In this document: positions 1 through 4,845 of the stretch, in pieces
Numbering within the stretch: the first letter of the stretch is position 1
Layout of the letters: every line of letters starts with the position of its first letter
Assembly (NCBI GenBank): GCA_943354075.1
Contig: CALRBL010000037.1
Location: 1 to 5,644 of the forward strand
Length of the DNA stretch: 5,644 bases
Reading direction: 5' to 3'
Origin: Candidatus Nomurabacteria bacterium
GTDB lineage: Bacteria > Patescibacteriota > Minisyncoccia > Phycocordibacterales > CALRBL01
The notes under the pieces: model-generated
Database searches by the model: none
What the model saw: the letters and a program-made list of their open reading frames with translations, nothing else
Told to the model about the DNA's origin: nothing
Made by a program: the position numbers and the translations under genes

Positions 1-215
1 CCGGAGTGCTTTACTTCGACATTGTCGCCTTCGTTCACTTTGCTGCCGAGAAGTGCGAGTTTTCCATTGATAAAAACCTTCTTTTTCTCGATTAATTCAT
101 CGGCGCCACGGCGAGTGGTGATGTTTTGCTTGGCGAGATATTTGTTGATGCGCATCGGCCATTCGGGCTTTTCGGCAGGGATGGCTTTTGCTATGGGTCG
201 AGAGGTTTTTTTCAT
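1..215 (-). CDS. S4-domain RNA-binding protein, probable rRNA pseudouridine synthase (RsuA/RluB-like), N-terminal part
   Basis: The C-terminus lies beyond the left edge; 71 full codons are visible. After a basic, proline-containing extension of about 20 residues comes a typical S4 fold: MRINKYLA at 21-28, TRRGADELI at 34-42, KKKVFINGK at 44-52, then a VNEGDNVEV strand at 60-68. S4 domains bind structured RNA. An S4 domain at the N-terminus of a longer protein fits the RsuA/RluB/RluE pseudouridine synthases, which modify 16S or 23S rRNA, but the catalytic domain with its Asp is outside the window, so a stand-alone S4 protein is possible. The start at 215 is preferred. An in-frame ATG three codons upstream (222-224) and an internal one at residue 21 are alternatives. 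No Shine-Dalgarno is visible. The gene diverges from the small membrane protein gene at 319. Confidence 0.8.
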   Translation of the reverse strand, partial: MKKTSRPIAKAIPAEKPEWPMRINKYLAKQNITTRRGADELIEKKKVFINGKLALLGSKVNEGDNVEVKHS

Positions 216-224
216 AAGGCGCAT

Positions 225-233
225 AGCATACCA
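225..233 (-). promoter_or_regulatory. Possible extended -10 promoter for the S4-domain gene
   Basis: On the minus strand this reads TGG-TATGCT, matching the extended -10 pattern TGn-TATnnT. No good -35 lies 16-18 bp upstream. Transcription would begin near 218, about 3 nt before the ATG at 215, giving an essentially leaderless mRNA. If the upstream ATG at 224 is the real start, this promoter cannot be used. The assignment rests on a 9-bp match only. Confidence 0.35.
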
Positions 234-239
234 CACATG

Positions 240-268
240 TTGAAATATGGGTATTAAAATTGTATAAT
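240..268 (+). promoter_or_regulatory. Sigma70-type promoter for the small membrane protein gene
   Basis: The -35 is TTGAAA (240-245) and the -10 is TATAAT (263-268), with a 17-bp spacer. That is one mismatch from full consensus at ideal spacing, in the intergenic space between two divergent genes. Transcription should begin near 275, giving a 5' leader of about 44 nt before the ATG at 319. Purine runs in that leader (AAGAGG at 271-276, AAAGG at 282-286) are too far from the start codon to act as a Shine-Dalgarno. Confidence 0.75.
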
Positions 269-318
269 GTAAGAGGTCGGCAAAGGTTAGTAGTCTTATT
301 CGTTTTAAACACAAAACT

Positions 319-471
319 ATGCTTACAACCATCGCAATCATCCTTCTTGTACTTTGGCTCGTCGGCCTTGTATCAAGTTACACTATTGGAGGATTCATCC
401 ATCTTCTTTTGGTGATCGCCATCATCCTTTTCCTCATCCGCGTTATCCGCGGAGAGAACCCTCTCAAATAA
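319..471 (+). CDS. Small two-helix membrane protein, Lmo0937/DUF5670 family
   Basis: This 50-residue ORF begins MLTTIAIILLVLWLVGLVSS and ends GENPLK. It consists of two hydrophobic segments (about 3-20 and 28-43) joined by a short turn, SYTIGGFIH. The LW-x-x-G...GGxIHxLLVxAII pattern matches the Lmo0937/DUF5670 family of tiny membrane proteins, whose function is not established. An RVIRG basic stretch follows helix 2, suggesting a cytoplasmic C-terminus. It follows a near-consensus promoter by about 50 bp. An in-frame stop lies at 265-267 and no other ATG intervenes, so the start is well fixed, although there is no Shine-Dalgarno. Its stop codon lies inside the end of the converging HAD gene (8-bp overlap). 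It probably forms a single-gene transcript. Confidence 0.85.
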   Translation: MLTTIAIILLVLWLVGLVSSYTIGGFIHLLLVIAIILFLIRVIRGENPLK

Positions 472-1228
472 GTATTAGTAAATCGTTGATCTTTACTATT
501 GTTTCTTTTGGTCCTGACACCTTGATACACGTCACACCGGTTGTGGTTGCAGGGAAGTCGTTACCTCCTTCAAAGATTGCATCACCGAAGAATATAATAT
601 GTTCGTTATCAACACTGAGCAACTCTTTCATTTTTGCGATTGCATATGCTTTGTCGATGCCCTTTCTTGTGATGTTTATCGAAGTGGTTCCTGCAATCAA
701 TACACTGAAATCAGGGATGAGGGGTGCGAGATGAGCCACAATGCGCTTACGTTTTTCTTGTGCAGGATCCCACACTACCTTTTTCTCAATGGGAGCAAGT
801 TGTCCCAGTGCTGAAAAAGTAACTTCACCATTTGGATAGTCGATCTGTTCCCCGAATATTTCTTCAGATACTACTTCTGCATTTTTTACTGCTTCACGAA
901 CTGCGGAAGTTATCGTCTCTTTTTCTTCTGGAGATAAAAGTTTTTCATATGTCTGTCCTTTCCATTCGTTATTAAGAAAAGAATAACTTTCAGCACCGTT
1001 AGAAGGGAAGAGGTAAAGATTTTCTAGATTTGTCGAGGGAGGAAGGGTTGCCACTATCTGTTTTAGAAACTGTTCAAACGCCGCTCCCGAAATAACTGCA
1101 AAACGATTTGTCTCGAGCCACTTGGAAATAACCCCCGCCATTTCGGGAGTCATGAGTACTTTGCTTTCGGTAAGAGTGCCATCGAGGTCTGCCGCGATAA
1201 TGGTCTCCGTGTCTTTGATGTAGGTCAT
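464..1228 (-). CDS. HAD-IIB hydrolase, phosphomannomutase (PMM)-like phosphatase
   Basis: This 254-residue protein carries the HAD active-site set. Motif I is DLDGTLT (14-20), with D14 the likely nucleophile and D16 the acid/base. Motif II is VISG with S47, motif III is K193 in GIDKAYAI, and motif IV is GD(A)IFEGGND (215-224). An NG pair at 77-78, the NGEVTFSALGQ strand (133-143) and the FFGD...GGND block resemble eukaryotic-type alpha-phosphomannomutases (PMM1/PMM2), which are a branch of HAD-IIB; the length also fits. Plausible roles are sugar-phosphate mutase (mannose or glucose 1-P/6-P) or sugar phosphatase. Sequence alone cannot separate these, since Cof- and SPP-type phosphatases share the same motifs. 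The ATG lies 2 nt after the murF stop (TGA-TT-ATG) and has no Shine-Dalgarno, so translation probably depends on reinitiation after murF. It is the second gene of that operon. Confidence 0.85.
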   Translation of the reverse strand: MTYIKDTETIIAADLDGTLTESKVLMTPEMAGVISKWLETNRFAVISGAAFEQFLKQIVATLPPSTNLENLYLFPSNGAESYSFLNNEWKGQTYEKLLSPEEKETITSAVREAVKNAEVVSEEIFGEQIDYPNGEVTFSALGQLAPIEKKVVWDPAQEKRKRIVAHLAPLIPDFSVLIAGTTSINITRKGIDKAYAIAKMKELLSVDNEHIIFFGDAIFEGGNDFPATTTGVTCIKVSGPKETIVKINDLLILI

Positions 1229-1230
1229 AA

Positions 1231-2484
1231 TCAGAGTTTACCAGTAATTTCCCACATACGCATACTGTTACTGCCTTTTATGAGCACTGATGAATTTTTG
1301 ATACTCATTGCAAAAGGTGAAGTCTCGAATTCTTCTTTAGTTTTAAAACATGCATATTGTTTAAGTTCTCCATGAGCTTTACAAAATTGTTCACCGATCA
1401 ATATGACATTTTGAAAACAGTAAAAAGAGATATCTTTAAGTGTTTGAAGATGTGCATCTTCGGAAACTGTGCCAAGTTCTTTCATGTCTCCCAAGATAAG
1501 CCATTTTGGTTTGATAGTAGTAAGAAGTGCAAAGGCTTCGATGGCTGCCTTCATGCTGGAAGGATTGGCATTGTATGCATCGAGAATAATATCGTTTCCT
1601 TTTTTTGTAGAAATGATCTGGCTGCGCATGTTGGTAGGTTGGTAATTTCTGAGTGCTTTATTGATAGTAACTTTCAGTATTTTAAAGTATGCACCAATAG
1701 CAAATGCGGCGCGCATGTTTTCTTTGTTGAAGTTTCCAAAAAGATGTTCGTTTTCGGGCATCTCTTCGTCGCCATATCGCACGGTTTCTGCCTTGCATCC
1801 CGGATCAAGGCTCCACAAGAGTGTCGTAAGGTCGGGATTGTTTTTGTTTACAAAAATAGTACCCGCATGATCGCGGAGCCATTCGTACAAAGCTCCTTTT
1901 GCTTTCGCTACACCTTCTTTGGAGCCGAAACCTTCAAGATGTGCCAAACCAATATTAGTGATGATTCCGTGAGTTGGTTCCGCGATAGTGCATAAGTCTC
2001 GAATATCGTTGATATGGTTTGCTCCCATTTCGATAATCGCAATTTCAGTACTTTTTTTGATACGAAGGAGGGTCATCGGCACACCTATGTGATTGTTGAG
2101 ATTACCTTCGGTTTTTACGATACGATATTTTTCGCAGAGTACTGCCGCAACGAGTTCTTTGGTGGTGGTTTTACCGTTCGTGCCAGTGATACCGATGATA
2201 GGAATGGGAAAATGACTACGATGATGATGTGCAAGCTCCTGAAGCGATCTCAGGGGGTCAGGGACTACTATGATGCGGTCTTTGAAGTGTGAGTGGAGAG
2301 CAAGTGCAGGATCGCTCACTACAACTGCTGTTGCCCCCTTTTTGAGGGCATCTTCTGCGAATCTATTTCCATCGAATTGTTCACCGCGAAGAGCAAAAAA
2401 GAGGGAATCGGGTCGTAGAGAGCGGGTGTCGGTTGCGATGCCGTCACATTCAAGGAAAAGCTCATATAATTCAGGAATATTCAT
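1231..2484 (-). CDS. murF: UDP-N-acetylmuramoyl-tripeptide--D-alanyl-D-alanine ligase
   Basis: MurF is cytoplasmic and adds D-Ala-D-Ala to UDP-MurNAc-tripeptide using ATP, completing the peptidoglycan pentapeptide precursor. All three Mur domains are visible in 417 residues. The N-terminal UDP-binding part has TDTRSLRPDSLFFALRGEQFDG (18-39). The central ATPase has the P-loop GTNGKTTTKE (101-110), GNLNNHIGVP (127-136), H182, and an AKAKG segment (193-197) likely holding the carbamylated lysine. The C-terminal domain has the MurF hallmark DAYNANPSSM (302-311), LGDMKELG (331-338) and KGSNSMRMW (403-411). It is somewhat shorter than the 452-residue E. coli enzyme, mainly at the extreme N-terminus. 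The GxHN motif of the family reads GNFN (250-253), a His-to-Phe change. No Shine-Dalgarno precedes the ATG. It is the first gene of a two-gene operon with the HAD phosphatase. Confidence 0.96.
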   Translation of the reverse strand: MNIPELYELFLECDGIATDTRSLRPDSLFFALRGEQFDGNRFAEDALKKGATAVVVSDPALALHSHFKDRIIVVPDPLRSLQELAHHHRSHFPIPIIGITGTNGKTTTKELVAAVLCEKYRIVKTEGNLNNHIGVPMTLLRIKKSTEIAIIEMGANHINDIRDLCTIAEPTHGIITNIGLAHLEGFGSKEGVAKAKGALYEWLRDHAGTIFVNKNNPDLTTLLWSLDPGCKAETVRYGDEEMPENEHLFGNFNKENMRAAFAIGAYFKILKVTINKALRNYQPTNMRSQIISTKKGNDIILDAYNANPSSMKAAIEAFALLTTIKPKWLILGDMKELGTVSEDAHLQTLKDISFYCFQNVILIGEQFCKAHGELKQYACFKTKEEFETSPFAMSIKNSSVLIKGSNSMRMWEITGKL

Positions 2485-2506
2485 CGGAGTAAATGTAAGT
2501 GGCTTA

Positions 2507-2534
2507 TTTATACCATATCTTGATTATTTGTTGA
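2507..2534 (-). promoter_or_regulatory. Possible sigma70 promoter for murF
   Basis: On the minus strand the -35 candidate is TCAACA (2529-2534; 4/6 match) and the -10 is TATAAA (2507-2512; 5/6 match), with a 16-bp spacer. Predicted transcription start is near 2500, leaving a short leader of about 16 nt with no Shine-Dalgarno. The site is in the right place, in the 115-bp gap between murF and the divergent pilin gene, but the -35 is weak in this AT-rich DNA. Confidence 0.4.
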
Positions 2535-2599
2535 GGTTTTCTTTATGTCTCTTTGAGAAATGATTTGTATGATTGATCTATTAGTAAATAACAAAAAAT

Positions 2600-3073
2600 A
2601 TGGAAAAAAAGAAAAGAAAAAGAGGATTTACTTTAATAGAAATACTCATCGTGATCGGTCTAATTGCACTTCTTGCGAGTACCGTTCTTGTTGCGGTTAA
2701 TCCGGCCAGACAATTCAAATTTGCTCGTGATACTGAAAGAAAGGCACATCTCTCGACCATCTTGAATGCTCTCGGACAGAACTTGGCTGAAAATCAGGGA
2801 TCATTAAAGTGTGATGGTTCTTTGGCGACATTGCCTGCAACCTATAAAGAAATAAAAAGCGGATCAAGCACTACTTCGTTTGATTTGGGTCCCTGCCTTG
2901 TTCCAGAATATCTTGCAAAGATGCCGTTTGATCCGGGATATGTTGGTGCTGGCTTTGTGAGTGAGGCAGATTACGATACGGGCTATTCGATCCTACAAGA
3001 TACGGAGGGGCATATTAGCGTGAGTTCAAAGAGTGAAATGACTCCTTTGACCGATATTGTTCTGACAAGATAA
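2600..3073 (+). CDS. Type IV pilin-like / pseudopilin protein (N-methylation motif)
   Basis: This 157-residue protein has a class III signal. A 9-residue basic leader ending in Gly (MEKKKRKRG) is followed by FTLIEILIVIGLIALLAS, with the conserved Glu at mature position +5 (E14). Prepilin peptidase would cut after G9 and the new N-terminal Phe would be methylated. The hydrophobic helix runs to about residue 33, followed by NPARQFKFARDTERKAHLSTI, a continuation of the pilin helix. The globular part holds two cysteines (C71, C99) that could form a disulfide. Its end, YDTGYSILQ...GHISVSS, recalls beta strands of GspG-type pseudopilins. An in-frame stop (2585-2587) lies just upstream, so the ATG at 2600 is the only reasonable start; it has an A-rich leader and no Shine-Dalgarno. 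No pilus assembly genes lie in the window, so a role in adhesion, motility, secretion or DNA uptake cannot be chosen. No convincing plus-strand promoter was found in 2485-2599. Confidence 0.92.
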   Translation: MEKKKRKRGFTLIEILIVIGLIALLASTVLVAVNPARQFKFARDTERKAHLSTILNALGQNLAENQGSLKCDGSLATLPATYKEIKSGSSTTSFDLGPCLVPEYLAKMPFDPGYVGAGFVSEADYDTGYSILQDTEGHISVSSKSEMTPLTDIVLTR

Positions 3074-3091
3074 TTTCGCGCACTTAAATAA

Positions 3092-3120
3092 TTGAAAAAA
3101 TACTCTTTATGAGGGATAAT
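3092..3120 (+). promoter_or_regulatory. Sigma70-type promoter for the coiled-coil gene, implying a leaderless mRNA
   Basis: The -35 is TTGAAA (3092-3097), the -10 is GATAAT (3115-3120; 5/6 match), and the spacer is 17 bp. It sits in the 55-bp gap after the pilin gene. The start point expected 6-7 bp past the -10 is about 3126-3128, directly at the ATG (3129). The coiled-coil gene therefore seems separately transcribed with almost no 5' leader, though read-through from the pilin gene remains possible because no terminator is seen between them. Confidence 0.65.
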
Positions 3121-3128
3121 GCTAGTAA

Positions 3129-4415
3129 ATGGATCAACCACTAAAAACTATAGCTCCGATGAAGTCTACTCGCACTATTGTGCTCGATGCCGCACGTCTT
3201 TTTAAGCAGAACAAAATCACTACAGAAGATCTTGCAAAGATGGACAAAACTTTCAGGGACGAAGTAATAGCTTTTGCGGCTACTATACCGAATGAGGAGG
3301 TTGTGAGGGAGCTACGTTCCAATCAGAATCCCAGCCTCATGAGAGGATATGTTCCTACTAGACCTAAAGAGCATGTTGAGCATGTTGAACATGTCGAGCT
3401 CGTCAAGCCTATATCTATTCCAACGCTCACTCCAAAACCGACACCTGTGCCTGTGGTCGCACCAGTGCCACCTCCAGTAGTGCCTCCACCCGCACCAAAA
3501 CCTCAACCAAAGCCTGTTCCTCCACCACCTCCAGCTCCAAAACCTCAGCCAGTAGCGCCACCACCTCCTCCGCCAAAGCCTGTCGAAGAAGTGATGAAAA
3601 CGGAAGATCAGTTGATGTATTTTCATAAAGAAGAAATTCAGAAGAAAAAGATTGAGGCTCTTGAAGCGCTCCAGTTAGCACAACAAGAAAGGAATACCCT
3701 TATGCACGAGCTCGAATTGGTACGTGCTAAAGAGCGAGAAACTGAAGCTTCCGAAAAAGCGATCAAAAAAGAAGAAAGTAAAGCTTCAAAATCTGAAATA
3801 AAAGCTTTGGAAGAAAAGCGTTGGGCTGTTGAGGATAAAAGGCAGGGATTTGAAAAGGAACGTTTCGAGATACATAAAAAGATAGATGCAGCAGATGCAA
3901 AAATATCTGAACGTTATAAAGCTCAGACAGCTCTTGATGCTGAGGAAGCAATTCTTAAGAAAGAAATAGAACGTTACGAACTCAAAAAAGAGGCAAAACG
4001 TGCTGAAATTGAAAAGATTCAAGAAGAGAAGGTCTATGCCGCTATTCAAGCTAAGAAGAAAAAACTCGAAGGTGATTGGACCAAAATGAAAGAAGATATG
4101 AAGCATCTTAATGATCGTGTTGTAAAGACGGACGACGAAGCAGCCGAGATCAAGAAACAGATCGATGTACTCGAAAAAATTGAATCATCTGCTATTAATG
4201 AAAAAGATCGACATGTTGCTGAAGAAAATCGATGGGCACTCGAAAAGCGTTTTAGAGAAATCGAACAATCCGTCTGGCAACTTGATGCTGATTCTGATCA
4301 GAAAGTAAAAGATGTAGAGGCACTCGAAAAGCTTTTTGCAGATATACAACTTGAAGAAGAAGCAAGTAAGGAAAAAATAAGTCTCTACAATGTGGCAATT
4401 AGAAAGGCACAGTAA
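3129..4415 (+). CDS. Proline-rich, long coiled-coil protein of unknown function
   Basis: I do not recognise a named family. The 428 residues have a clear modular order. A mostly helical head (about 13-75) is followed by a short EHV triplet repeat (81-89) and a proline-rich linker (94-151; 32 of 58 residues are Pro, with PAPKPQP at 121-127 and 135-141). From about 158 to 425 there is an uninterrupted Glu/Lys/Ala-rich region predicted to be coiled coil. There is no signal peptide, membrane segment or LPXTG-like anchor, so it is probably cytoplasmic. If fully extended, the helix would span roughly 40 nm (about 265 residues at 0.15 nm each). A motif EExRWAxExxR recurs at 228-238 and 365-375. A structural, spacer or scaffold role is inferred only from shape. 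A TAA abuts the ATG in frame, making 3129 the earliest start; M11 (3159) is an alternative. Its end overlaps the converging GtrA gene by 17 bp. Confidence 0.8.
   Translation: MDQPLKTIAPMKSTRTIVLDAARLFKQNKITTEDLAKMDKTFRDEVIAFAATIPNEEVVRELRSNQNPSLMRGYVPTRPKEHVEHVEHVELVKPISIPTLTPKPTPVPVVAPVPPPVVPPPAPKPQPKPVPPPPPAPKPQPVAPPPPPPKPVEEVMKTEDQLMYFHKEEIQKKKIEALEALQLAQQERNTLMHELELVRAKERETEASEKAIKKEESKASKSEIKALEEKRWAVEDKRQGFEKERFEIHKKIDAADAKISERYKAQTALDAEEAILKKEIERYELKKEAKRAEIEKIQEEKVYAAIQAKKKKLEGDWTKMKEDMKHLNDRVVKTDDEAAEIKKQIDVLEKIESSAINEKDRHVAEENRWALEKRFREIEQSVWQLDADSDQKVKDVEALEKLFADIQLEEEASKEKISLYNVAIRKAQ
3369..3395 (+). repeat. Three-copy 9-bp tandem repeat (EHV codons) in the coiled-coil gene
   Basis: Three in-frame copies of GAGCATGTT-like units (GAGCATGTT, GAGCATGTT, GAACATGTC) encode EHV three times at residues 81-89, followed by the degenerate unit ELV. 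The first two copies are identical and the third differs at two wobble positions. The repeat separates the helical head from the proline-rich linker. It looks like a small slippage or duplication event kept in frame. Confidence 0.8.
3408..3581 (+). repeat. Proline-rich low-complexity region of the coiled-coil gene
   Basis: CCA/CCT/CCG-rich DNA encodes residues 94-151, with proline at 32 of 58 positions, as alternating Pro-Lys/Pro-Val/Pro-Gln stretches and runs of 5-6 prolines. A heptapeptide PAPKPQP occurs twice at a 14-residue (42-bp) spacing, suggesting internal duplication. Such linkers usually form stiff, extended polyproline helices that separate domains, as in TonB-like proteins, though TonB itself has a membrane anchor that is absent here. 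Confidence 0.85.
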
Positions 4416-4845
4416 TTCCTTCCTTCTTAAATTTAAAGACTAAGTATTTGTATCCGAGAAAGTTAAAAGTAAAAGAGAATGCAGATCCAACCAGAGCACT
4501 TATATTAGCAAGGATGATCGGTGAGAGTTCGGGGAAGAGTATGAATCCTAGTCTATAGGTGAATGTTGCTACTGTCATGTTCACTACAAGGCTTAACAAA
4601 GACACTCCTGTAAATTTTACTACTTCAGAAACACCCTCATTTTTTTGATGTGGATTATTTGGGAATACCCATTTTTTATTCCAGATGAAACTGTTGATAA
4701 GTGCACACATAAAAGAAACTACTTTGAACAAGGTGAAATGACCATGTCCTTCTCCGAGTCCAAACAATAGAATCAGTATGTTAAGAGCAAAGAAGTCCAC
4801 CCCGGTGTTCATTATTCCTATGGCGATGAAGCGAATGAATTGCAT
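4399..4845 (-). CDS. GtrA-family membrane protein
   Basis: This 148-residue protein has four hydrophobic segments (about 4-28, 37-57, 75-97 and 108-132), the size and topology of the GtrA/PF04138 family. Family-like features are FIAIGIMNTGVDFFALN at the start, NSFIWNKKWVF (51-61) after helix 2, and FNFLGYKYLVFK (128-138) after helix 4. GtrA-like proteins are thought to flip or assist transfer of polyprenyl-phosphate-linked sugars for surface glycan modification, usually with a partner glycosyltransferase; none is in this window. Its ATG overlaps the stop of the upstream protease gene by one base (TAATG) and no Shine-Dalgarno is present, so translation is probably coupled. The last codons lie over the 3' end of the converging coiled-coil gene. 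Confidence 0.92.
   Translation of the reverse strand: MQFIRFIAIGIMNTGVDFFALNILILLFGLGEGHGHFTLFKVVSFMCALINSFIWNKKWVFPNNPHQKNEGVSEVVKFTGVSLLSLVVNMTVATFTYRLGFILFPELSPIILANISALVGSAFSFTFNFLGYKYLVFKFKKEGITVPF

Noticed and set aside
437..465. Intrinsic bidirectional terminator between the small membrane protein and HAD genes
   Set aside because: The two stems are only 5-6 bp, lie in coding sequence and have no T-run on either strand.
354..734. Plus-strand open frame spanning the small membrane protein and the HAD gene
   Set aside because: It runs out of frame with the Lmo0937-type gene and antisense to the HAD gene; both overlapped genes have clear family motifs.
1357..1995. A 212-residue plus-strand open frame opposite murF
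   Set aside because: It is antisense to a murF with all its motifs intact, and its cysteine/phenylalanine-rich translation has no recognisable domain, so it is a shadow frame.
2529..2600. Plus-strand promoter for the pilin gene (TTGAGG/TTGAGA with TATGAT or TATTAG)
   Set aside because: No pair of these elements has a spacer of 16-18 bp with acceptable matches in both hexamers; in AT-rich DNA such fragments are expected by chance.
3074..3128. Terminator after the pilin gene
   Set aside because: No stem-loop with a T-run is present in this 55-bp gap; it instead holds a promoter.
3369..3395. CRISPR-like or regulatory short repeats
   Set aside because: The 9-bp units are contiguous, in frame and without spacers; they are a coding micro-repeat.
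3312..3626. Trp/Arg-rich minus-strand open frame opposite the proline-rich region
   Set aside because: It is the composition shadow of proline codons (CCA/CCT/CCG read in reverse as TGG, AGG, CGG) and carries no start context or family signal.
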